Positions 1 through 6,658 of a stretch of 10,506 nucleotides of DNA are shown in pieces. The notes under the pieces are model-generated. The model was not told the origin of the DNA and ran no database searches. It worked only from the letters and a program-made list of their open reading frames with translations. Position 1 is the first letter of the stretch. Every line of letters starts with the position of its first letter. Source of the DNA: Lachnospiraceae bacterium UBA6452. GTDB taxonomy: Bacteria > Bacillota > Clostridia > Lachnospirales > Lachnospiraceae. Where the stretch lies: the NCBI GenBank assembly GCA_002441865.1, contig DJNY01000202.1:1-10506 (forward strand), in the 5' to 3' direction. A program made the translations under genes and the position numbers.

Positions 1-710
1 TTTGCCAGAAGTGCTGCAAGTACGGAAGAATCCACACCACCGGAAAGTGCTAAAAGCACCTTGCCGTCTCCGACCTTTTCACGCACATCTTTGATCGTAT
101 GCTCTACGAAAGTATCCATCTTCCAGTCGCCGACGCAGCCACAGACACCACGTACAAAGTTTTTGATCATCTCTGTACCGTTTACCGTATGCAGAACTTC
201 CGGATGGAACTGGATCGCATACAGATTTTTTTCTACATTCTGCGCTGCAGCGATCGGACAGTCTGCTGTATAAGCAGTGATCTCAAATCCCGGAGCCAGC
301 TCGGAAATACGGTCAAAATGGCTCATCCAGCAAATGGATTTGGAAGGAAGTCCTTTGAACAGGACTGCATTTTCCATGTAGTTGATCTCAGTCTTGCCAT
401 ACTCACCGACTTCCGGTGTAATGACCTTTCCGCCCAGCACATGCATCATAAGCTGTGCGCCGTAGCAAAGTCCGAGTACCGGAATGCCCAGCTCGAAAAG
501 TTCTTTGGAATACGTAGGAGAATCCGGCTCGTAACAACTGTTTGGCCCTCCTGTTAAGATAATACCCTTCGGGTTCATTTCCTTAATCTTTGCAATGTCT
601 GTTCGATAAGAATAAATCTCACAGTACACATTACACTCACGGACACGTCTTGCCACAAGCTGATTATACTGTCCACCAAAATCTAACACGATCACGGTTT
701 CTTTTTTCAT
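1..710 (-). CDS. guaA: GMP synthase (glutamine-hydrolysing), N-terminal part, cut by window edge
   Basis: Cytosolic enzyme that converts XMP to GMP using ATP and ammonia from glutamine, the last step of guanine nucleotide synthesis. I translated 236 complete codons from the ATG at 708-710 to the left edge; the full protein is usually a little over 500 residues, so the rest of the synthetase and the dimerisation domain lie outside. Seen: a class I glutamine amidotransferase domain (about residues 5-190) with nucleophile Cys82 in GLCYGAQ, and His169 and Glu171 in QFHPEV completing the triad. The ATP-pyrophosphatase domain then begins with the P-loop SGGVDSS (223-229). The start is supported by an AAGGAG Shine-Dalgarno about 8-10 nt upstream. 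A promoter inside the 3' end of the upstream glycosylase gene probably drives it. No frameshift is seen. Confidence 0.97.
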   Translation of the reverse strand, partial: MKKETVIVLDFGGQYNQLVARRVRECNVYCEIYSYRTDIAKIKEMNPKGIILTGGPNSCYEPDSPTYSKELFELGIPVLGLCYGAQLMMHVLGGKVITPEVGEYGKTEINYMENAVLFKGLPSKSICWMSHFDRISELAPGFEITAYTADCPIAAAQNVEKNLYAIQFHPEVLHTVNGTEMIKNFVRGVCGCVGDWKMDTFVEHTIKDVREKVGDGKVLLALSGGVDSSVLAALLA

Positions 711-716
711 GTGAGC

Positions 717-727
717 CTTTTCTCCTT
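717..727 (-). promoter_or_regulatory. Ribosome binding site of guaA
   Basis: Read on the minus strand, an AAAAAAGGAG tract ends about 8 nt before the guaA ATG. It fixes the start, because no other in-frame ATG lies upstream with such a site. Confidence 0.75.
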
Positions 728-759
728 TTTTCTTAGTTAATGTCTACCATATAAAATGT

Positions 760-788
760 ATTATACGTATCCTCACAATTCTTGTAAA
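760..788 (-). promoter_or_regulatory. Candidate sigma-A promoter of guaA
   Basis: On the minus strand, TTTACA (783-788) is followed after exactly 17 nt by a perfect TATAAT (760-765). This predicts a start near 753 and a leader of about 43 nt, too short for a purine riboswitch. The -35 box lies inside the last codons of the upstream DNA glycosylase gene. guaA may therefore be transcribed alone as well as with its neighbour. Confidence 0.65.
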
Positions 789-1300
789 GCAATATTTTGC
801 ACAAATAGCTGCCTGTAACTGGCACATAACCTGTCAAAATTCCATGCCGCATTGGCAGGACTCGTCGATGGCAGACATCTGATCTCAACCTTTGTCTGCT
901 CCAGACAATACTTCTGATACAGCTCACACGCTTTATTTCCGTTCCCGGCTATGATACGGATCTTCGTTTTTTCCAGCAGCCCCGCAATGTCATTTGGTAC
1001 AACATCTTTGATACTGCTGTCACTCGAACCGATAATGCTGCAGCTTTTGATCACGTCCCAGACCGCAATGTGGTTCCGGAGCAGGAATTCTTTCTTTTCT
1101 TCGATCGTAACAGGGAGCTGCTCTCCTGTAACTGCCGCAAGCACTTTCCAGAAACGGTTTTGTGGATGCCCGTAGTAAAAATGCTGCTGCCTTGATTTTA
1201 CAGATGGGAAAGTACCAAGGATCAGAATTTCTGAATCCGCGTTATAAACCGGCTCAAATGTATGTGTAAGCGTTTCGTACTCTCCCATGATCCACCCCAT
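773..1300 (-). CDS. DNA-deoxyinosine (hypoxanthine) glycosylase, uracil-DNA glycosylase superfamily
   Basis: Probable base-excision repair enzyme that removes hypoxanthine, the deamination product of adenine, from DNA. The 175-residue protein shows the compact UDG-superfamily layout: ILILGTFPS (residues 26-34, the motif-1 position), YYGHPQNRFW (42-51, a typical signature of the group) and LPSTSPANA near residues 143-151 (the DNA-intercalating motif-2 position). Its length and this SPAN-type motif match the family known as DNA-deoxyinosine glycosylase (family 6, HDG); the assignment rests on recognising motifs. Two in-frame ATGs compete. The first (1298-1300) has AAGGA about 4 nt upstream; the second (1286-1288, giving 171 residues) has a G-rich tract before it and starts closer to the conserved core. 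It lies 58 nt downstream of the mgtE stop, in the same orientation. It could instead act on uracil or other lesions. Confidence 0.82.
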   Translation of the reverse strand: MGWIMGEYETLTHTFEPVYNADSEILILGTFPSVKSRQQHFYYGHPQNRFWKVLAAVTGEQLPVTIEEKKEFLLRNHIAVWDVIKSCSIIGSSDSSIKDVVPNDIAGLLEKTKIRIIAGNGNKACELYQKYCLEQTKVEIRCLPSTSPANAAWNFDRLCASYRQLFVQNIALQEL

Positions 1301-1326
1301 CCTTTCCTTCTATATTTATAGATTTA

Positions 1327-1342
1327 TAGCAATATGTTGCTA
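1327..1342 (-). other. Small hairpin between mgtE and the glycosylase gene
   Basis: A perfect 6-bp stem (TAGCAA/TTGCTA) with a 4-nt loop lies in the 58-nt gap after mgtE. On the minus strand it is followed by TAAATC rather than a run of U. It is therefore a poor intrinsic terminator, and read-through from mgtE into the glycosylase gene is possible. Confidence 0.3.
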
Positions 1343-1358
1343 GATTTTCACATTCTTC

Positions 1359-2735
1359 TCATCCTGCCAGATGCAGCATATCAATGAGTATGAGCATCAC
1401 CAGACCGTAATATACGACGATCGCAACCAGATCGTTGATCGTTGTGATCAACGGACCGGAAGCGACTGCCGGATCGACTCCTATCTTTTTAAACAGCATC
1501 GGAACGATCGTACCGACAAGGCTGGATACGACCATTGCACCGATCAGGGATACCCCGACACAACCGGAGATCAGGAAAGAAAAGGCAATGCTGTAGTGTT
1601 TAAATAGGAAGATATACAATCCTAAAAAGACCAGTGCCAGAATACCGAGGAATGCTCCGTTGAAAAATCCGATCTTGCATTCCTTTCCTATTAAAAGGAA
1701 CTTCTGTTTTGTTGTCAGATTTTCGTCCATGAGCACACGGATCGTTACGGCAAGTGACTGTGTTCCGACATTTCCCGCCATATCCAGGATCAGGGACTGG
1801 AAACACATGGCGATCGGTAAGACCGCAACAACCGTTTCAAACGCACCAACCACAGTTGATACCGCCATTCCGAGAAACAGCAGGATGATCAGCCAGGGCA
1901 GTCTTTTTTTCATGCTCTCCTTTGTCGTCTCATGCAGATCCTCTTCTGCCGTCAAACCGGCGAGCTTTGCGTAATCATCACCCATTTCATCATCAACCAC
2001 TTCAATGACGTCCTGCGCCGTGATAATACCTGCAATACTATGATCCTCCAAAAGAACAGGAATGGAATCCTCCGCATAATCCTTGATCTTTTCAATACAG
2101 TCACTGATCTTTTCATGATCCATGACATACGGATAAGATTTACTGATCAGATCGTCTAGCTCCGTATATTCTCTGGCGATGATCAGATCCTGCAGTTCAA
2201 TGGCTCCGTAAAATCTGCCGTCTCTGTCTGTTACATAAATCGTGGAAATATTATCGTTTTCTCCCGCCTGCTTGACAAGCTCGCGCATCGCCTGTCTGAC
2301 CGTCAGATCCTTATGGATCACGATGAAATTTGTCGTCATCAGACTACCGATTTCATCGTCCTCATAAGACAAAAGCAGCTTGACATCCTCTCCCGCTTCT
2401 TCATCCAGCATGGCGAGGATCTTGCTCTTTTCTTCTTCGTCCAGCTCCTCGAGCATATCAACCGCATCGTCGGAATCCATTTCTGAAACAAGTCTTGCCA
2501 CGCTTTCCAGTGACAATTCCTTTAAATACGGCTCTGCATCGTCCACATAGGCAAATATCTCCGCCATGCGTTCCATGCCCAGTGCCGCATACAGTTTTTT
2601 GCGTTCCTGCTCGGTCAGAGACTCCAGACTTTCTGCAATATCGTTATCATGATAATCGGATAACCGGTCAGCCAGTTCTTCCCTGGAAAGGTTGCTGCGT
2701 ATGATCCGGATCAGTTCTTCTACATACTTCGTCAT
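1359..2735 (-). CDS. mgtE: Magnesium transporter MgtE
   Basis: Inner-membrane Mg2+-gated Mg2+ channel/transporter, which acts as a homodimer. The 458-residue protein has the complete MgtE order: an acidic, helical N domain (about 10-125), a CBS pair (about 130-250, with GSLMTTNFIVI opening the first and IPVLLEDHSIAGIITAQDVI in the second), a connecting helix (about 255-280), and five membrane helices from about 281 to 455. Signature segments are DMAGNVGTQS (318-327) and GVDPAVASGPLITTINDL (419-436). Asp435 matches the conserved pore aspartate of the family. The many acidic residues at the N/CBS interface fit the known Mg2+-sensing role. I chose the ATG at 2733-2735 because AAGGAGG lies 8-9 nt upstream. 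An in-frame extension to 2804 would run through a terminator hairpin and is rejected. The upstream leader suggests regulation by attenuation. Confidence 0.96.
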   Translation of the reverse strand: MTKYVEELIRIIRSNLSREELADRLSDYHDNDIAESLESLTEQERKKLYAALGMERMAEIFAYVDDAEPYLKELSLESVARLVSEMDSDDAVDMLEELDEEEKSKILAMLDEEAGEDVKLLLSYEDDEIGSLMTTNFIVIHKDLTVRQAMRELVKQAGENDNISTIYVTDRDGRFYGAIELQDLIIAREYTELDDLISKSYPYVMDHEKISDCIEKIKDYAEDSIPVLLEDHSIAGIITAQDVIEVVDDEMGDDYAKLAGLTAEEDLHETTKESMKKRLPWLIILLFLGMAVSTVVGAFETVVAVLPIAMCFQSLILDMAGNVGTQSLAVTIRVLMDENLTTKQKFLLIGKECKIGFFNGAFLGILALVFLGLYIFLFKHYSIAFSFLISGCVGVSLIGAMVVSSLVGTIVPMLFKKIGVDPAVASGPLITTINDLVAIVVYYGLVMLILIDMLHLAG

Positions 2736-2740
2736 CGTAT

Positions 2741-2750
2741 CTTCCTCCTT
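2741..2750 (-). promoter_or_regulatory. Ribosome binding site that fixes the mgtE start
   Basis: Minus-strand AAGGAGGAAG lies directly 5' of the ATG at 2735, with optimal spacing. It begins right after the U-tract of the upstream terminator, so it would only be transcribed when RNA polymerase reads through. Confidence 0.85.
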
Positions 2751-2790
2751 ATAAAAAAATAATGCACCATAGAACAATTCATACGGTGCA
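2751..2790 (-). terminator. Intrinsic terminator in the mgtE leader (attenuator)
   Basis: Reading the minus strand, arm TGCACCGTA (2782-2790), a 10-nt loop (2772-2781) and arm TATGGTGCA (2763-2771) form a 9-bp stem with one G-U pair. It is followed by UUAUUUUUUAU (2751-2762). This is a textbook Rho-independent terminator, but it sits upstream of mgtE and only about 15 nt from its start, in the same orientation. Termination here would prevent mgtE expression. The first arm can also pair with 2924-2933 inside the small ORF, giving an alternative antiterminator. Confidence 0.75.
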
Positions 2791-2824
2791 GGGAAAAGAT
2801 ACAATAGTATGCCCTATTTCAATT

Positions 2825-2968
2825 TCAGCATAACAAATAACAGGAAATTTCTCCGAATTTCCCATCATTCAAAAACAGCCGCAGATCAGACATATGCAGC
2901 CATCTGTATTTCTTTTCAGAACTTACACCGTATTTCGTACTTCGACTATTACCGTCAGGGCTGTCCAT
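2825..2968 (-). CDS. Putative 47-residue leader peptide / small protein upstream of mgtE
   Basis: I do not recognise this product. The reading frame begins MDSPDGNSRSTKYGV and ends EISCYLLC, with a TGA at 2825-2827. The case for translation is its start: a near-perfect AGGAGGTGA Shine-Dalgarno 5 nt before the ATG (2966-2968), and a well-spaced promoter ending about 25 nt further upstream. The peptide is basic and polar in its first half, with no signal peptide or membrane helix. It is separated from mgtE by 89 nt that hold an intrinsic terminator, so it lies where leader peptides of attenuators lie. Codons 12-15 contain the sequence complementary to the terminator arm, so a ribosome there would affect folding. 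It may be a leader peptide, a small functional protein, or a chance frame. An in-frame upstream ATG (3014-3016) lies at or before the predicted transcription start and is less likely. Confidence 0.5.
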   Translation of the reverse strand: MDSPDGNSRSTKYGVSSEKKYRWLHMSDLRLFLNDGKFGEISCYLLC

Positions 2969-3001
2969 GCCTGTCACCTCCTGTTTTTTAAATACGCAAG
3001 C

Positions 3002-3030
3002 AGTATAACACTGCATTTTTTCATTTGCAA
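3002..3030 (-). promoter_or_regulatory. Promoter of the mgtE leader
   Basis: On the minus strand, TTGCAA (3025-3030) is followed after exactly 17 nt by TATACT (3002-3007), which is preceded by TGT to give an extended -10. Predicted transcription start is near 2995, about 25 nt before the small-ORF ATG. Confidence 0.7.
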
Positions 3031-3087
3031 CCTGCTTTACAGAATATTTACAATCCGTTTGCAGGTTTTCTCAGGCTTCCATTCGTA

Positions 3088-3116
3088 TTGTTAGTTATGT
3101 CAAATTCTCCTATAAT
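3088..3116 (+). promoter_or_regulatory. Upstream candidate promoter of pckA (P1)
   Basis: TTGTTA (3088-3093), 17 nt, then a perfect TATAAT (3111-3116). It would give a leader of about 130 nt. It is divergent from the mgtE leader promoter, with roughly 60 bp between their -35 boxes. Confidence 0.6.
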
Positions 3117-3130
3117 TTCAAATATTTTTA

Positions 3131-3158
3131 TTGATTTTACGCGTTTATAATGTATAAT
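3131..3158 (+). promoter_or_regulatory. Downstream candidate promoter of pckA (P2)
   Basis: TTGATT (3131-3136), 16 nt, then TATAAT (3153-3158). A second TATAAT overlaps at 3146-3151. The predicted start is near 3165, giving a leader of about 90 nt. No clear CcpA cre palindrome was seen around either promoter. Confidence 0.6.
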
Positions 3159-3181
3159 AATAAGCGGAGAGCGCGTGACTG

Positions 3182-3224
3182 CGGGCTTCTCTTAAAAAAG
3201 CCGATTACCTGCTCTGCAGGTGAT
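3182..3224 (+). other. Stem-loops in the pckA 5' UTR
   Basis: Two hairpins lie between the promoters and the pckA ribosome binding site. A modest one pairs GGCTT (3184-3188) with AAGCC (3198-3202). A strong one pairs ATTACCTGC (3204-3212) with GCAGGTGAT (3216-3224) around a 3-nt loop: 9 bp with one G-T pair. Neither is followed by a T-run, so they are not terminators. They may stabilise the message or take part in post-transcriptional control; no known riboswitch is recognised. Confidence 0.5.
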
Positions 3225-3256
3225 GCAATAATACTATAAAGAAAGAGGTAAAAAAA

Positions 3257-4870
3257 ATGGCAAACATTGATTTAACCAAGTACGGTATTACCGGAACAAC
3301 TGAAGTTGTCTACAACCCTTCTTACGAAGTGCTTTTCGAAGAAGAGACAAAAGCTGGTCTCGAGGGTTATGAAGTAGGAAAGAACACAGAGCTTGATACT
3401 GTTAATGTTATGACAGGTATCTACACAGGCCGTTCTCCTAAAGACAAATACATCGTTATGGATGAGAACTCTAAAGACACAGTATGGTGGACATCTGATG
3501 CTTACAAGAACGATAACCATCCAATGCCAGAAAACGTATGGGCAACAGTAAAAGACATCGCTAAGAAAGAGCTCTGCAATAAGAGATTATTCGTAGTTGA
3601 TGCATTCTGCGGCGCTAACGCTGATACAAGAATGGCAGTTCGTTTCATCGTTGAGGTTGCTTGGCAGGCTCACTTTGTTACAAACATGTTCATCAAACCT
3701 ACAGAAGAAGAATTAAAGAACTTCGAGCCTGATTTCGTTGTATACAACGCTTCTAAGGCTAAAGTTGAAAACTACAAAGAGCTCGGTCTTAACTCTGAAA
3801 CATGTGTAGCATTCAACATCACAAGCAGAGAACAGGTTATCATCAATACATGGTACGGCGGAGAAATGAAGAAAGGTATGTTCTCTATGATGAACTACTA
3901 CTTACCGCTTAAGGGTATCGCTTCTATGCACTGCTCTGCAAACTGCGATATGGAAGGAAAGCATACAGCTATCTTCTTCGGTCTTTCAGGAACAGGTAAG
4001 ACAACACTTTCCACAGATCCTAAGAGACGTCTGATCGGTGATGATGAGCACGGCTGGGATGACAACGGCGTATTCAACTTCGAAGGTGGATGCTACGCTA
4101 AGGTTATCGGTCTTGACAAAGAGTCTGAGCCGGATATCTACAATGCAATCAAGAGAAATGCACTTCTTGAGAACGTTACTGTTTCAGCAGACGGAAAGAT
4201 CGATTTCAACGATAAGAGCGTAACAGAGAATACTCGTGTTTCTTATCCGATCTCTCACATCAAGAACATTGCAGCTGAAGTAAATGGTGTATCTGCAGGT
4301 CCTGCAGCTGACAACGTAATCTTCTTATCAGCAGATGCGTTCGGTGTACTTCCTCCAGTATCTATCCTGACACCAGAACAGACACAGTACTACTTCTTAT
4401 CAGGATTTACAGCAAAACTTGCTGGTACAGAGCGTGGAATCACAGAGCCAACACCTACATTCTCAGCTTGCTTCGGACAGGCATTCTTAGAGCTGCATCC
4501 TACAAAATACGGCGAAGAGCTTGTTAAGAAGATGAACGCTAACGGCGCTAAAGCTTATCTTGTAAATACAGGATGGAACGGAACAGGAAAACGTATCACA
4601 ATCAAAGATACACGTGGAATTATCGATGCTATCTTAAATGGCGACATCAAGACAGCTCCTACAAAGACAATTCCTATGTTCAACTTCGAAGTTCCTACAG
4701 AACTTCCTGGAGTAGATTCCGGAATTCTTGATCCTCGTGACACATATGCAGATGCTTCTGAATGGGAAGCAAAAGCAAAAGACCTTGCTGAAAGATTCCA
4801 GAAGAACTTCGTTAAGTATACAACAAACGAAGCTGGCAAAGCTCTTGTAGCAGCTGGTCCTCAGTTATAA
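3257..4870 (+). CDS. pckA: Phosphoenolpyruvate carboxykinase (ATP)
   Basis: Cytosolic enzyme interconverting oxaloacetate + ATP with PEP + CO2 + ADP. In fermenting anaerobes it often runs in the carboxylating direction, saving ATP on the way to succinate. The 537-residue length is normal for the ATP-dependent class. Seen: the substrate-binding segment TGRSPKDK (57-64, Arg59), [12 protein letters not shown] (206-217), the kinase P-loop [11 protein letters not shown] (242-252, Lys248), the metal-binding GDDEHGW motif (261-267), NTRVSYP (325-331) and [10 protein letters not shown] (437-446). The start follows an AGAGGT site 7-9 nt upstream. Codon use is strongly biased and GC is about even, in keeping with high expression. 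Two promoters and a structured leader precede it, and pfp follows in the same direction after 72 nt. Confidence 0.98.
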   Translation: MANIDLTKYGITGTTEVVYNPSYEVLFEEETKAGLEGYEVGKNTELDTVNVMTGIYTGRSPKDKYIVMDENSKDTVWWTSDAYKNDNHPMPENVWATVKDIAKKELCNKRLFVVDAFCGANADTRMAVRFIVEVAWQAHFVTNMFIKPTEEELKNFEPDFVVYNASKAKVENYKELGLNSETCVAFNITSREQVIINTWYGGEMKKGMFSMMNYYLPLKGIASMHCSANCDMEGKHTAIFFGLSGTGKTTLSTDPKRRLIGDDEHGWDDNGVFNFEGGCYAKVIGLDKESEPDIYNAIKRNALLENVTVSADGKIDFNDKSVTENTRVSYPISHIKNIAAEVNGVSAGPAADNVIFLSADAFGVLPPVSILTPEQTQYYFLSGFTAKLAGTERGITEPTPTFSACFGQAFLELHPTKYGEELVKKMNANGAKAYLVNTGWNGTGKRITIKDTRGIIDAILNGDIKTAPTKTIPMFNFEVPTELPGVDSGILDPRDTYADASEWEAKAKDLAERFQKNFVKYTTNEAGKALVAAGPQL

Positions 4871-4889
4871 GATCTGAACTGATTTTTTG

Positions 4890-4915
4890 GGGCTGCCTTA
4901 TGGCAGCCCTATATT
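4890..4915 (+). terminator. Hairpin between pckA and pfp, weak terminator or mRNA stabiliser
   Basis: GGGCTGCC (4890-4897), loop TTAT, GGCAGCCC (4902-4909) form a perfect, GC-rich 8-bp stem. It is followed by TATATTTAAAAT rather than a clean T-run. The stem is strong but the U-tract is poor, so it probably terminates only partly or protects the 3' end of the pckA message. I see no convincing separate promoter in the remaining gap, so pfp is likely expressed by read-through. Confidence 0.6.
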
Positions 4916-4942
4916 TAAAATAAAGGAAAAAGGAGAACAATC

Positions 4943-6601
4943 ATGAATCTTTCACCACTTCAGAAAGCAAGATATGAGTACAGCCCAAAGCTTCCGGGCA
5001 TGCTCAGAAATGGTATCGCAGAAATCTGCGTTAAGGAAGGCGCTGATACACAGAGCGTAGCTGATCAGGATAAGATCAAAGCTCTCTTCCCTAACACATA
5101 TGGTAAAAAGGAAATCACATTTGAAAAAGGGCAGAATACATCCGTTGCTAAAAAGCAGGTTGTAGGTGTTATTCTTTCCGGCGGACAGGCTCCTGGCGGG
5201 CACAACGTTATCACAGGTCTTTATGATGCTTTAAAGGCTACAAATCCTGACAACGTACTGTACGGCTTCAAGGGTGGTCCGGATGGTCTTTTAAAGAATG
5301 ACTATGTTGTATTTGATGATGCTTTCATCGATGCATACAGAAATACCGGTGGTTTTGATATCATTGGTTCCGGCAGAACAAAGCTTGAAACAAAAGAACA
5401 GTTTGCTATTGTTGCTGAAAATGCAAAGCAGAACGGTCTGACAGCTATCGTTATCATCGGTGGTGATGACTCCAACACAAACGCTGCTACACTGGCTGAG
5501 TACATGGCAGCAAACAATACAGGTATTCAGGTGATCGGATGTCCTAAGACAATCGACGGTGACCTGAAGAACGAAGATATTGAAGCTTCTTTCGGTTTCG
5601 ATACAGCTACAAAGACATATTCAGAGCTGATCGGTAACATTGAAAGAGATGCCAACTCTGCTAAGAAGTACTGGCATTTCATCAAAGTTATGGGACGTTC
5701 CGCTTCTCACGTTGCTCTGGAATGTGCACTTGAGACACAGCCAAACATCTGCTTAATCGGTGAAGAAGTAAAGGAAAAGAAAATGTCTCTTTCTTCTATC
5801 GCAAACTACATCGCTGATTCTGTAGAAAAGAGAGCAGCTAACGGAGATAACTTCGGTGTTGCAATCATTCCGGAAGGTATCGTAGAATTCGTTCCTGAAT
5901 TCTCCGTACTGATTGCTGAGATCAACGAGCTTCTTGCAGGCAGCAAGACAGATGCTTTCAACGCACTTCCAAGCTGGAATGATAAATATGAGTTCATCAA
6001 AAACGGTCTGACACCTGCTTCCTTTGCAGTATTTGATCTGCTTCCTGTTGGTATCCAGCAGCAGTTATTCTTAGAGAGAGATCCTCATGGAAACGTACAG
6101 GTTTCCCTGATCGAATCTGAAAAACTCTTCTCTGCACTTGTAAAAGACGAGCTGGCAAAGAGAAAAGCAGCAGGCACATACAACGGCAAGTTCAGCCCAC
6201 TGCATCACTTCTTCGGATATGAAGGAAGATGTGCATTCCCATCTAACTTCGATGCAGACTACTGCTACTCACTTGGTTACAACGCATTCATGCTGATCCA
6301 GTATGGTTACACAGGATACCTTTCAAAGGTTTCTAACCTGTCTAAACCGGCTGAAGAATGGGTTGCAGGTGGTATGCCTATCACAAAGATGATGAACATG
6401 GAAAGAAGAAATGGTGAAGATAAGCCGGTTATCAGAAAAGCACTTGTTGAGCTTGATGGCAAGCCATTCAAATACTTCGAAGCACACAGAGATGCTTGGG
6501 CTGTTGAAACAGCATTCACATATCCAGGTGCTATCCAGTATTACGGGCCTTCAGAAGTTTGTGATCTGACAACAAGAACACTTGCTCTTGAGCAGAACTA
6601 A
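4943..6601 (+). CDS. pfp: Pyrophosphate-fructose 6-phosphate 1-phosphotransferase (PPi-PFK)
   Basis: Cytosolic glycolytic enzyme that phosphorylates fructose 6-phosphate with PPi instead of ATP; the reaction is reversible and serves glycolysis and gluconeogenesis. The 552-residue length fits the long PPi-PFK clade. Seen: [21 protein letters not shown] from Leu78, [10 protein letters not shown] (108-117), GGDDSN (173-178), [10 protein letters not shown] (201-210) and [11 protein letters not shown] (250-260). Asp176, in place of the glycine of ATP-PFKs, and Lys202 before TIDGD are the known marks of PPi rather than ATP use. Asp205 matches the catalytic base. The start is preceded by AAAAAGGAG. 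It follows pckA and ends at the palindromic terminator. A gene using PPi beside an ATP-saving carboxykinase suggests an energy-conserving metabolism. Confidence 0.96.
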   Translation: MNLSPLQKARYEYSPKLPGMLRNGIAEICVKEGADTQSVADQDKIKALFPNTYGKKEITFEKGQNTSVAKKQVVGVILSGGQAPGGHNVITGLYDALKATNPDNVLYGFKGGPDGLLKNDYVVFDDAFIDAYRNTGGFDIIGSGRTKLETKEQFAIVAENAKQNGLTAIVIIGGDDSNTNAATLAEYMAANNTGIQVIGCPKTIDGDLKNEDIEASFGFDTATKTYSELIGNIERDANSAKKYWHFIKVMGRSASHVALECALETQPNICLIGEEVKEKKMSLSSIANYIADSVEKRAANGDNFGVAIIPEGIVEFVPEFSVLIAEINELLAGSKTDAFNALPSWNDKYEFIKNGLTPASFAVFDLLPVGIQQQLFLERDPHGNVQVSLIESEKLFSALVKDELAKRKAAGTYNGKFSPLHHFFGYEGRCAFPSNFDADYCYSLGYNAFMLIQYGYTGYLSKVSNLSKPAEEWVAGGMPITKMMNMERRNGEDKPVIRKALVELDGKPFKYFEAHRDAWAVETAFTYPGAIQYYGPSEVCDLTTRTLALEQN

Positions 6602-6625
6602 TTACTTTATCCCTATTACAGATCA

Positions 6626-6657
6626 TTTTAATTCCCCCGAATTCGGGGGAATTAAAA
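6626..6657. terminator. Bidirectional intrinsic terminator, perfect 32-nt palindrome
   Basis: The 32 nt are a perfect inverted repeat centred on GAATTC: an outer TTTTAATT/AATTAAAA and an inner CCCCCG/CGGGGG stem, with only a few central bases free to form the loop. On each strand the GC-rich stem is followed by AAUUAAAA and an outer A/T arm. It serves both pfp (plus) and the convergent KilA-N gene (minus), whose stop codon starts 2 nt after it. It marks the boundary between the housekeeping block and the AT-rich block. Confidence 0.8.
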
Positions 6658-6658
6658 C

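Larger units (their letters stand above)
2736..2995 (-). promoter_or_regulatory. mgtE leader with mutually exclusive antiterminator/terminator pairing
   Basis: The predicted transcript starts near 2995 and runs about 260 nt to mgtE. RNA segment 2933-2924 (AUACGGUGUA) is a near copy of the 3' terminator arm. It can pair with the 5' arm at 2790-2781 (UGCACCGUAU) over 10 positions: nine Watson-Crick and one G-U. This pairing would destroy the terminator. A weaker 7-bp hairpin (2843-2849 with 2856-2862) lies between them. I saw none of the conserved M-box (ykoK) elements, so the sensing mechanism is open; translation of the small ORF is the obvious candidate. The pairing is seen directly in the sequence; the regulation is inferred. 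Confidence 0.6.

Noticed and set aside
99..557. 152-codon open frame on the plus strand
   Set aside because: It is antisense to the clearly coding guaA and has no ribosome binding site or recognisable protein features.
2736..2804. In-frame 23-residue N-terminal extension of MgtE starting at 2804
   Set aside because: It would be coded through the leader terminator and its U-tract, has no ribosome binding site, and is unlike MgtE N-termini. The ATG at 2735 has a perfect Shine-Dalgarno.
2736..3001. M-box (ykoK) Mg2+ riboswitch upstream of mgtE
   Set aside because: Expected because of the gene, but I found none of its conserved segments, and the leader is occupied by a small ORF and a simple terminator.
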